Of a DNA stretch of 64,000 nt, positions 10,980 to 20,282 are shown one piece after another; within the stretch, counting starts at the first letter, position 1; each line of letters opens with the position of its first letter. Made by a program: the position numbers and the translations under genes. The notes under the pieces are model-generated. The model worked only from the letters and a program-made list of their open reading frames with translations, was not told the origin of the DNA and searched no databases. Source of the stretch: Lonicera japonica (lineage: Eukaryota > Streptophyta > Magnoliopsida > Dipsacales > Caprifoliaceae); contig CM038468.1 in assembly GCA_021464415.1 (NCBI GenBank), positions 25,201,325-25,265,324 of the forward strand, read 5' to 3'.

Positions 10980-11429
10980 TTATTTAGCCAATTCTTCTTC
11001 TATCTCATTCCCCACGTGCAACAAGGCTATGAAGCGGCCAAAGAATTGGTGACCCATCTTATTTCGAATTTCTGCCTTCAGGTTCTTGACGATCATTCCC
11101 AATTGCTCCTCTTCATCCATTCTTTCCACCATTTGTGCAGCGAGTGCCCTCCACCTTGTGACAAATTCACTTAAACTTTCATCATCTTTCTGCTTTTCCA
11201 TTTCAAGATGTTTGCGAGTAATCTTTAATTCTTCGTTCGTCTTATATTGGGCAATAAACTCGTTCACAATATTGGTCCATGACTGCACCCGATGTTTCTC
11301 TAATCCTAGGAACCAACTTTGGGCTGGACCGGCTAGAGTTAAATGAAAAGAGTTAGCTAACTCAACCTCACCTATATCGTAGATCTTCATCGCCCGTACA
11401 TAGGATTTTAAGTGCAACTCTGGTGGCAT
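10980..11429 (-). pseudogene. Retrotransposon Gag (capsid) domain of the nested element
   Basis: A 149-codon minus-strand frame. It has the Retrotrans_gag pattern: LANSFHLTLAGPAQSWF (A-x2-W/F core), then a charged helix region, then LSEFVTRWRALAAQM. This family builds the capsid shell of Ty3/gypsy particles. Sequence just upstream (11,430-11,543) continues the protein (LTQLQSYNLYPEAHYL, GFKMPTIEKF) but contains stops, so this is a decayed gag. The terminal stop at 10,980 is followed by further Gag-like sequence. Confidence 0.8.
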
Positions 11430-11543
11430 TGTTCATATGAACTTCTCTATTGTGGGCATCTTAAACCCAACCAGATAATGAGCTTCAGGGTATAGATTAT
11501 AGCTCTGGAGCTGTGTCAAGTCATTTGATCCCTCGGCTACCTT

Positions 11544-12557
11544 CTAGGTTAAGGCTTTCACTTGTTCTTTAAGCTCGTCTAAAGCCTTATTCCTTTTCAG
11601 CATCACCTCTTGTGGAAGAATGGCATCACCCTGCACACTCACCGGACCCGAAATAGGGTCATAGTATGGATCATGATAAGGCTGATGTGGTGGTTGCCAT
11701 TGTTGAGCATGTTGGGCAGCTTCGGGTTGGACTTCTTGGTGTAGCCAATTCTCAATCAGATCAAGTCGCCTATGTGGAGTATGCGGTTCAATAGGAGTTG
11801 GAATATCGGGGTGAACAGATAGTGGCGCGGGTGGTACAAGTGGGGCCTCTTTTATTGGCTCATTCACAACTGGTTGACCATGAATAGGTGGCGACATAGG
11901 TGGTGCACGCGGTGTCTCTTTTGTTAGCTCATTCATAACCCGTCGACCTCTATATATCTCTTCCAGCCGAGCCTTGGTGGTTCGCTGATCATCTACTAGC
12001 AATGCTAGGCTCTTGCTAATGTCTCCGAGCATTCGATACATCTCTTCTGGGGTTGGAATGGTTATATTGTCCGACCCTAATACATTATTTGTTGGATCCA
12101 CAGAAGTATGCCCCGGCTGTATTCCCCGGTTAATATTTTGATGAAACACCCCTTGATTTTGGTAGGAAGGACCCGGTGGCAGATCCACTACAGTGAAAGA
12201 GTTTACAGTGACCCTATTTAAAGTTTGTGGCTGTTGGTGTTTCATATCAGCTGGTGTATCCGGTCGAACCAATCTACCAGTGATATCCCTTCCAGCCCAA
12301 ATGGAAGCCAGGTCGAATATAAGTCTTCTGATGGAGAAAAGGACAAATGCCGATGCATATAAAATATTTTTTGGAAACAAAAGAAAATATAAACTTTTAA
12401 TACTTGCCAGATTCCCAGAAATACATCGATCGAATGAACTCTTAACCACACGAAAACATTTTTCTTTAGGTGAGATCGAAAACAGACCGATAGTGACAAC
12501 TTGAGAGCCCCGTATAGAGGTAGGGTGGGAAGAAAATTCGTTGGGTTCCCTGACCAA
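11544..12557 (-). pseudogene. Gag N-terminal region of the nested element
   Basis: An open minus-strand frame of 337 codons, proline-rich in its second half (repeated PPxxPP and PHTPHRR stretches), ending with a charged stretch ALDELKEQVKAL. It precedes the capsid-like domain and is probably the long N-terminal extension seen in Tat/Ogre Gag. About the first 90 residues look unlike the rest and may be leader sequence read by chance. The start codon at 12,557 is therefore uncertain. Confidence 0.5.
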
Positions 12558-13360
12558 CTATAGTTTTTTGGAAAATCATTTTAAAAAGAGTTTTCAGGAA
12601 AATCATTTGAAACTACGGGAAGTTCTCTCCTCATGAGTTGCTTTATTCATGGAATCAGGAAATTTACGAAGATTCAATCCTCGTGAATTTTTACGGCTGA
12701 GATTGGACAGCCTCCGGACGTACCTATCAGAATCGGGATGGTATAAATGACAGGATCACTGCTTACTAGATTCTCACAACTGTCGGTCATTAAAACAATG
12801 CAGAAAATCTTTGTGTTCTAAGCTGACTCCCCTATATGCAAGTGTGATTTAATAGGGTAAAGTTTAAGGCTCCCTCCTATTTGGCAGGTCTTACGATATA
12901 CCTCGAGAGCGCAGGTACGTGTAAGGACTTTTTGATATACGTCCCGGGTACATGAGTGTTCTCGTCACTCGATATACCTCAGTAGGTACTTGGCCAAAGA
13001 GAGGGGTCCCAGGCGCTTTTGGCTAGTGCAGACCCGCAAGTCCGCGGCCTAGTCACGACACTGGTCCCGAGGTTGATAGGGTAAATTCACACTCGCGAAA
13101 ATGCATGATAAGACATGAGTGTGTGCAAAATAACAATCTGGCGGTTCATTATTGATCAATGCCTTAGGGTTTGTTATGATAATTTACACAATTTTAATTA
13201 TGAAAAAGATTTTCCTCACATAATTATCAAATAAAGGCATCAGGGTATCCACCTAGATCGCTTCTATGTCATCCTAGGACTAAGGCTTGCAAGACCTATA
13301 TCTAATAAATAACAGGAATTAAATATATGATCCATTATAATAGAGCTTAGTTCTCGACAT
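12558..13360 (-). mobile_element. 5' leader of the nested element
   Basis: Non-coding in the sense direction, lying between the primer site and gag. No repeats or ORFs of note were seen. Confidence 0.5.
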
Positions 13361-13378
13361 CCCTAGCGGAGTCGCCAC
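13361..13378 (-). other. tRNA-Arg-type primer-binding site
   Basis: The minus strand immediately after the LTR reads GTGGCGACTCCGCTAGGG. Ogre-lineage elements are known to use a tRNA-Arg complement starting TGGCGACT. This supports both the orientation and the Tat/Ogre assignment. Confidence 0.75.
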
Positions 13379-14645
13379 TGTGAGAATCCGGACCTCCGAC
13401 TCTCGAGAAGAATCCTCGTTCTCGATTTTCTTGGTTTTGAAGGAAAACGTGTTTTGTAGAGTCGCCAATTTGTTTTACAAGAAAAACAAACAAAAGATCG
13501 TACGAAGGATAATTTGAAAACAAACTATCTTTCATACGTTTAAAACCAGAGATTTATTTTGAAAATTTCCTTTGCTAAGGTTCGGAAACTACGTTACGAA
13601 TTGTGAAGGTGTTAGGCACCCAATTCGCCCTTTCTGTCTCTTGATGGATCATGTATCTAATTCCTATTTTAGGTATCTTCCAAGTAGTTCGAATGGTTTT
13701 TAGAATAATCCTTTCTGGATAAATTTAGTTTTAAAACAATATTTTGAAATCAGACTCGAGCATAGCGAGCGCCTACGTATTCATTCGTAGAATGAAATCA
13801 AAGTCTCATAGTTCCGTTCTTTTGGAAACTGTTTTTGTGTTTTTGTTTTGTCTTGAAAACGTGTCAAAACGGATTTTAATTTTCTTGTAAAGTTTAGAAA
13901 GGATTTATTTTGAAAGTAGTGGACTTCTTTGCAAGTTATCTAATTTTTGTATTAAAACTAGTATCTAAATACAGTATTGTAATTAAGGAGAGTTGTAGAC
14001 AGACGTACCTGATGCGCTTGAAGAAGAAAGCCTGCTTGTTTGCTCCTTTTTCTCTCTAGAGCTTTCTCTCTCTAGAAATTCTCTCTATAAAACTTTCTCT
14101 CTCAGAATATCTCTAAAATGACTCTCTAATAATTTTGACAGAGCTTCTACTTACTAAAATCACTATTGAGTGTTGATGCCCCCAAATGATAGCCCAAGGG
14201 TCCTATTTATAGCAAAATATCCACCAAAAATGCTCTAAAAGAAGCCAACCGCAGGGGGTAGCCGCAGGGTGTGCTGCTAAGGCATGCGGCTCGAAGCCAA
14301 CCGTACGATTGGGAGCCAACCGTGCGGCTAGGGGTCGGAGCGTGCGGCTCGAGCTTGCGGCTTGAAGCCAACCGTACGGTTGGGAACCAACCGTGCGGCT
14401 AGGGTACGACCAACCGTGCAGTAGGGGGGCGTGCGGCTGGCTATTAAAAAACTCAATTTTTCTAATGAGGCGCTGCCCCGCACCTCGCGAAGTGGCAACA
14501 TGGTTGTGGTAGATTCCTGATGCGCTCGAAAATCAAGGCTTTTCCTAATGGTCTCTTATATGCATGATGACTCAAGACTTGATGCGGAATGCTTTTTTGT
14601 GTGAAAATCAAGTTCACACGAGAGTCGTGGATTGGGGTGTTCACA
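13379..14645 (-). mobile_element. 5' LTR (sense) of the nested Ogre-type element
   Basis: 1,267 bp, starting TGTGAACACCCC and ending GGATTCTCACA on the minus strand. It has a TATA box (TATAAATA, minus strand, 14,204-14,211) and the GC-rich palindrome cluster 14,244-14,443 just upstream of it. It matches 4,808-6,022. Confidence 0.88.
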
Positions 14646-15480
14646 AATGCTAAAGCTTTAAATTCTCTACATTGTGCATTGACCATGGATGAATACAACC
14701 AAATTTCTAGTTACAAAACCGCCAAAGAAATTTGGGATACACTTGAGGTTGCTCATGAGGGAACCTCTCAAGTTAAGGATGACAACATTGATATGCTTGT
14801 TCATGATTATGAATTATTCAAAATGGAGCCTAATGAATCTCTTGCCTCTATGTATAGTAGATTCTCTATTATCACTAATGCTTTAGATCTGCTTGGTAAG
14901 GTATACTCTAATGAGGACAAAATTCGAAAGATCCTTAGAACTCTTCCCAAGAAATGGAGACCAAAAGTGATGGCCATTCAAGAAGCCAAGAATCTAAAGA
15001 CCCTTAGCATAGATAATTTTGATTTCTCTCAAAACCCATGAGAAAGAATTGAAAAGAGAAGAAGAGGTTGGTTCGAAAGCCAAAAAGACTCTAGCTCTCA
15101 AAGCAAGTCAACGAGAGGATGATGAGGAGTCGATGGGAGGAGATGAGGAGTCGATGGAATGAGATGAGGACATGGCTCTTCTATCTAGGAAATTTATGAA
15201 ATTTCTAGCTAAGAAGAAAAGTTTTCAATGAAAAGGAAACAACTTTGGTTCTTCATCAAAGAGGAATAATGATCGTTCAACTCAACCAAGAGTTGAAAAC
15301 AAAGAAGTGATGAAGTGTTTCCATTGCCATGAACCGGGGCACTTCAAAACCAATTGTCCGGTTATAAGAAAGGAGAAGAGGGATAAGAGGGACAAAGCAT
15401 TCAAATAAGTAAAACATGCCCTCAAAGGCACTTAGAGCGATTCCGAAGGAGGCGAGTCCGATGCCGACTTTAGCGACTAG
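14646..15480 (+). pseudogene. Copia gag, 3' part, with zinc knuckle
   Basis: Resumes the Gag frame after the nested insertion: NAKALNSLHCAL, then SSYKTAKEIWDTLEVAHEGT, the UBN2-type capsid region. The zinc knuckle CFHCHEPGHFKTNC (C-x2-C-x4-H-x4-C) is at 15,316-15,357. A frame change occurs near 15,025 (after LSIDN), and in-frame stops follow near 15,160, 15,230 and 15,405, so the gene is dead. The spacing matches SIRE/Maximus Gag. Confidence 0.8.
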
Positions 15481-15948
15481 GAAACGGCAAACCTTTGCCT
15501 TATGGCAAAAGATGATGAGGTAGACTCTAATTATGATTTATTTAGTGATAATGATGCTTCTATCAATGATAATGCACATGATGAGAATGACTATGATGAA
15601 TTATATGAGATGTTTGAGGAATTGCATAGTAAATTTGAAAATCTATCTAAGAAGTATGCAAGTCTCAAAAAGAACAACTTAATGATTTCTAGCAAGTGTG
15701 AAACTTTTGAAAAGGAAAATGTTGTTTTGACAAATGAAATTAAGACTTTGAAGAAAGGAAAGGAGAAGGAAATTCCAAACACACTTGTAGTGGAAAATGC
15801 TAAGTTGAAAGATCAAGTGGATGACTTAATCAATTGTCTAACCAAGTTCACCAATGGAAGGGATAACTTGGATAAACTATTAAGAATGCAAAGGTGTGTG
15901 TTTGACAAAGCCGGTTTGGGTTACAACCAAATTGACAATTAAAAGGAT
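15481..15948 (+). pseudogene. Copia Gag-protease linker, coiled-coil region
   Basis: An open stretch from ATG 15,502 to 15,942. It is rich in Asp/Asn then Lys/Glu, with heptad-like leucines (LHSKFENLSKKYASLKKNN) and KTLKKGKEKE. SIRE-type polyproteins carry such a coiled-coil segment between the Gag knuckle and protease. Its independent start is probably an artefact of flanking stops. Confidence 0.6.
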
Positions 15949-16391
15949 TACAAAAACTTTTTCAAAACATACACATTTCATGACCCCACTCATCTTTGCT
16001 CATATTGTAGTAGAAATACTCACTATGTGGATCATTATTTTTATAGAAATGAGAGTTTCCCTAATAGAAAACTTGCTTGGGTTCCAAAAGGAACTATTAT
16101 GTATGCTAACCCAAAGGGACCCAACACATTTTGGGTACCAAAGGAGAAGTTACTTAAGGTTATGGTGTAGGTGTGCTTGAAAGCCAAAGGTAGCAAAACC
16201 AAATGGTTCTTGGATAGTGAATGCTCAAAGCACATGGCGGGAGACAAAAACACTTCTTAAGTCTCATTCCCAAGCGAGGAGGGAATGTAACTTTTGGAGA
16301 CAACGCCAAGGGAAAGATCATCAGTATAGGTAAGGTTGGTAAGAATCTCTTAGTTTAAGGTTTAAAGCATAATTTACTTAGTATTAGTCAA
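15949..16391 (+). pseudogene. Copia aspartic protease remnant
   Basis: Translated pieces read CSYCSRNTHYVDHYF (a second knuckle-like motif) and FLDSECSKHMAGD at about 16,210-16,250. The latter is the copia protease active site, in which the canonical D-S-G is D-S-E. Several stops and frame changes follow (for example 16,168 and 16,258). The enzyme would cleave the Gag-Pol polyprotein; this copy cannot be active. Confidence 0.7.
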
Positions 16392-16756
16392 TTGTGTGAT
16401 AAAGGTTACGAAGTTATTTTTAAACCCGATCGTTGCATTGTTAAGAATGTTAATGATGATTCCATCTTACTTGTTGCATATAGAACCAAGAATATGTACA
16501 CTCTTGAGCTTGATGATTTGTCTCAACAAGATGTTAAGTGTTTATCCGCTATTAATGATGTTTCTTGGTTATGGCATAGAAGATTAGGACATGCTAATAT
16601 GGACTTAATTCACACTTTGTCTACGAAAGAATTAGTTAAAGGATTGCCTAAAACCAAATTTGTTAAGGATAAAATTTGTGATGCATGTCAACTTGGTAAA
16701 CAACACAAGTTTCATTTAAGTCTAAGAAGGATATTACTACAACTAGACCTCTTGAT
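16392..16756 (+). pseudogene. Copia GAG-pre-integrase (HHCC) domain
   Basis: The open frame contains WHRRLGHANMDLIHTL followed by CDACQLGKQHKF. This is the H-x3-H...C-x2-C zinc-binding domain in front of the copia integrase core. A frameshift close to 16,720 moves the following core domain to another frame. Confidence 0.8.
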
Positions 16757-17080
16757 ATGTTACATCTTGATTTATTTGGTCCTAATTCGGTTGCAAGTTT
16801 AGGTGGCAAATTGTATGCTTTTATTATTGTTGCTGATTATTTTAGATTTACTTGGGTGTTCTTTCTTTCTCACAAAAGTGAAACTCCACATGTTTTTGCT
16901 AAATTTTGTAGAAAAGTTCAAAATAAAAAAGGTATTTCCATTGTGCATGTTAAGAGTGATAGAGGTAGACAATTTGATAATATTGATATTGAGAACTTTT
17001 GTGACGAGCATGGTATTTATCATAACTTTAAGATGGTGTTGTTGAAAGCAAAAATAGATCTCTTTAAGAGATGTCTATAA
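16757..17080 (+). pseudogene. Copia integrase core, damaged
   Basis: MLHLDLFGPNSVASLGG carries the first catalytic Asp and KSDRGRQFDN the second. The region that should hold SAPRTPQQNG is missing. The following GVVESKNRSL block with the catalytic Glu is present only in another frame (about 17,034-17,065), so the D,D35E triad is broken by a short deletion and a frameshift. Confidence 0.8.
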
Positions 17081-17585
17081 CTATGTTAAATGAACATTCT
17101 TTGCCGGAGTATTTTTGGCAAAAGCCATTAACACCGCATGCTATGTGATTAATTGTGCTATTATTCGTAAAAAGTTAGATAAGACACCTTATGAGTTATT
17201 GAATGACAAGAAACCAAATATTGCTTATTTTAAAGTTTTTGGTTGTAAGTGTTTTATTTTGAATGATCGAGATCACTTGGGTAAATTTGATGCAAAATCC
17301 AATAAAGGATTTTTTCTTGGATATGCCACTAATAGTAAAGCATATAGAGTTTACAAAAAGAAAAGTTTGGTCGTTCAAGAGTCTATGCATGTTGTATTTG
17401 ATGAGTCCAATCCTTTTTTACCCATAGTGCGTTCCGATGATGATGTTGAAATTATCCAAAAAGTTTTGGATATTCAAATTAATGATACATTTAAGGAAGA
17501 AACATTGAGCGCTCAAGCTCCCTCCAAGGAGTTAGAAAATCAAACCGAGCAAAACTCGAATGATTTACCTAGGAATTGAAAATTT
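17081..17585 (+). pseudogene. Copia integrase C-terminal region
   Basis: The frame reads INTACYVINCAIIRKKLDKT, PYELLNDKKPNIAYFKVFGC and GKFDAKSNKGFFLGYA, which is the typical copia segment between integrase core and reverse transcriptase. A stop at 17,577-17,579 separates it from the next ORF. Confidence 0.8.
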
Positions 17586-18590
17586 ATGTCCAACCACCCT
17601 ATTTATCAAATTCTTGGAGAGCAATCTAGTAAGGTTATGACTAGATCATCCTTAAGAAATGTATGCAATAATGTGGCTTTTGTTTCTCAATATGAGCCTA
17701 AGAGCATAAATGAAGCCGAACAAGATGAATCTTGGATGGTGGCTATGCAAGAAGAGCTCAATCAATTTGAGAGAAACAAAGTGTGGACACTTGCTCCCAA
17801 ACCTAATGATCACACCATTATAGGCGCTAAATGGTATTTCGCAATAAAAAAGGATGAAAGTGGTGTAATTGTTAGAAATAAAGCTAGACTTGTTGCCCAA
17901 GGATACAATCAAGAGAAGAGTATTGATTATAAGGAAACATATGCACCCGTTGCATATTTAGAAGCCATTCGCATGCTACTTGCTTATTCATGTTTTAAGA
18001 ATTTTAAGTTGTATCAAATGGATGTTAAAAGTGCTTTCTTAAATGATTTTATTGAAGAAGAAGTTTATGTGAAACAACCTCCCGGTTTTAAAAATCATGC
18101 TTATCCGGATTATGTATTTAAATTGTCTAAAGCATTATATGGTTTAAAACAAGCACCTAGAGCATGATATGATATATTAAGTTCATTTTTGATTAACAAT
18201 GGTTTTGTTAGAGGTAAAATTGGTACTACTCTATTTATCAAAAATCATGATAATTATATGTTACTTGTGTAAATCTATGTTGATGATACTATTTTCGGTT
18301 CTACTAACGAGAATCTTTGCAAGGATTTTTTCACTTGCATGCAAAAAGAATTCGAAATGAGCATGATGGGAGAGATGAATTATTTTCTTGGATTACAAGT
18401 GAAACAATGCAAAGAAGGAATATTTGTCAATCAAGAGAAGTATGTGAAGGAACTCTTGAAGAAGTTCGACATGGAAGGCGCTAAATCAATGAGTACGCTT
18501 ATAAGTTCAATGTTGAAGCTTGACAAAGACGAAGTTGGTGAAAGTGTGGACATAAAGAAATATCGAGGTATGATCGGTAGTTTATGATTT
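17586..18590 (+). pseudogene. Copia reverse transcriptase
   Basis: Conserved blocks appear in order: EAEQDESWMVAMQEELNQFE, NKARLVAQGYNQ, YAPVAYLEAIRMLLA, YQMDVKSAFLN, then ALYGLKQAPRA. The catalytic YVDD is at 18,276-18,287, followed by FGSTN. Stops occur at 18,165-18,167, 18,270-18,272 and 18,585-18,587, and one replaces the Trp of QAPRAW. The domain copies RNA to cDNA; this copy is inactive. Motif spellings fit SIRE/Maximus elements. Confidence 0.85.
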
Positions 18591-19025
18591 TTGACGGCTT
18601 CTAGGCCGGATATTATGTTTAGTGAATGTCTTTGTGCACAATTCCAAGCGGATCCTGAAGAATCACATTTACTTGTTGTTAAACGTATATTATGTTATCT
18701 TTCCGGTACTAGTTCTTTAGGTCTGTGGTACCTAAGAAATAACACTTTTGACCTAATAAATTATTCCGACGCGAATTTTGCCGGTTGCAAAATCGATAGG
18801 AAAAGCACTTGTGGCTTGACTAAGAACCCCATACAACATTCACGTACTAAACACATTGAGATAAGATATCATTTTATTTGTGATAATGTGTAAAAAGCTG
18901 ATGCTGATATTGAATTCGTTAGTACCGAATCGCAACTTGCGAATATTTTCACTAAACCACTCCCGAGTGATCGTTTTTGTACTATCCGTCGTGAACTTGG
19001 TATGACTAGAGCATATTATATCTAG
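18591..19025 (+). pseudogene. Copia RNase H with internal deletion
   Basis: It begins TASRPDIMFSECLCAQFQAD and reaches YSDANFAGCKIDRKSTCG, the first RNase H block. At about 18,820 it jumps to NPIQHSRTKHIEIRYHF, the last block, so the central catalytic part (ALSTAEAEY region) is deleted. The end reads ESQLANIFTKPLP, the standard copia Pol C-terminus. Confidence 0.82.
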
Positions 19026-19814
19026 TTGGCCAAAATGTTCATAAATATTGATCAATTAATGCCAATTCCTGTGCATACAATCTTTATATTTTTTAAAATT
19101 TCTATGCAAAAATTGCCAATACTTAGCTCGTATTACTTTTACATGTTATTGTATTGATTAATAGTGTTTTTGCAATACAAAAATGGCCCAACAATCAATT
19201 TCTAGCTCTATATGGCCAAATAGAGCAAAAGCTTTGCAAATCTAGGCAGAACAGTTGATCAGTCGACAAAGCCTTGATGGTCAGTCAACTGAAGGACCAG
19301 CATCAGTCGACTGAGCAGTGGCTGAGAGCATGCACATTAAACCCCTATTTTCCCCTGTTTTCCCTTATTCCCTTCTCTCTCTATTTCGAGCCTTTCCTCT
19401 CCAAAACCATCATAAACCTTCACAAATCACCAAAGCACTCAAATCTCATTACCAAAACCCATCCTAAACCTTCACAAATCACCCAAGCACTCAAATCTCT
19501 TTACTAAAACCCATCTTAAACCAAAAATCATCATCATTCAATACCAAATCAATCAAAAATCATACATTTTTCAACCCAAAATCCTCAAACCCATCTCACT
19601 CTCTCTCTAAACCTAACCCTAGCCACAATTGTTGATTTCTTACCAAAAACTCCACATTTCACCATGTTTCTCCACTAAAACCTCATATCTTACCTATCTA
19701 AACACACTCCTACCAATTTCTTTGATCAAAAACAATTTTTTCCCTCAAAATCATAATCTCACCTTCAAACCCTAAGTTTTCAAATTCTACCTTTTCTACC
19801 CCAAATCTCCCACT
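19026..19814 (+). mobile_element. Copia spacer between pol and env-like ORF
   Basis: Non-coding, C- and T-rich in its second half. It carries LTR-like TCAGTCGACTGA palindromes at 19,252-19,314, and an imperfect duplication (ACCTTCACAAATCACC and CAAGCACTCAAATC blocks) around 19,415-19,500. It may act as a leader or internal promoter for the env-like ORF; that is inference. Confidence 0.5.
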
Positions 19815-20177
19815 ATGTCTCAAAGCTCTCGTTCTCTTCGTCCTAGGAGAAATGCGGTACCCAAAAATGTCCCGGAAGAGGTCCCTCAACAAGCACCTCT
19901 CCCACCATTGTTTATCTTCAATGAGGTCCAAGAAAATTTCAATAATTAGTACTCAACTCGCACAATAGTTTAAGGTAAACAATTTAATTTTCAATTGTTT
20001 GCGTCGAATGGACTGAATATTATGGCTCTTTTTCGTAACCAAGGCATCATTGATTTCTTAAGTATCTGTGAAAATGTTTACCCTCTCCTAGTTTTGCTAT
20101 TTTATGCCAATTTGCATCATCCCATGTTCAATAATGGTCACCCCAACAAGGCCATGTTAAATTTGAAAACAATTTAA
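19815..20177 (+). pseudogene. SIRE-type env-like ORF, broken
   Basis: ATG 19,815 opens MSQSSRSLRPRRNAVP and stops at 19,947-19,949. The protein continues in another frame as MALFRNQGIIDFLS and VYPLLVLLFYANL up to 20,177. Family knowledge: plant SIRE/Maximus elements carry an extra ORF after pol with a basic N-terminus and an F-L-x-E-x-VYPRLVxxFYxN-like block (putative plant transposon protein). Function is unknown. The reading ends where homology to the duplicated host gene begins, so the element is truncated. Confidence 0.6.
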
Positions 20178-20282
20178 TTTTCAAATTTTCCAATGGCAAA
20201 TTTATCACTCGGATCCAATCTTTCACGGACATTATTAGCTATCTCCAATCTTCCTATGGCAAGCCTCTGTTTCAGTGAATCT

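Larger units (their letters stand above)
4808..14645 (-). mobile_element. Nested Tat/Ogre-type LTR retrotransposon with gag only
   Basis: Both ends are precise. LTRs begin TGTGAGAATCC on the plus strand (4,808 and 13,379) and end GGTGTTCACA (6,022 and 14,645), and the 5-bp duplication AATGC flanks the whole (4,803-4,807; 14,646-14,650). Genes are on the minus strand: the sense 5' LTR is 13,379-14,645, followed by a TGGCGACTCCGCTAGG primer site of the tRNA-Arg type used by Ogre elements. Gag pieces lie at 12,557-10,523. No protease, reverse transcriptase or integrase was recognised between gag and the 3' LTR, so it looks non-autonomous (TR-GAG-like). Confidence 0.88.

Noticed and set aside
12193..12504. 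Plus-strand frames opposite the nested element's gag
   Set aside because: No domain resemblance; shadows of the minus-strand Gag frame.
10523..14645. A full gag-pol in the nested element
   Set aside because: Only Gag-related blocks were recognised; no RT, integrase or protease motif was found on either strand.
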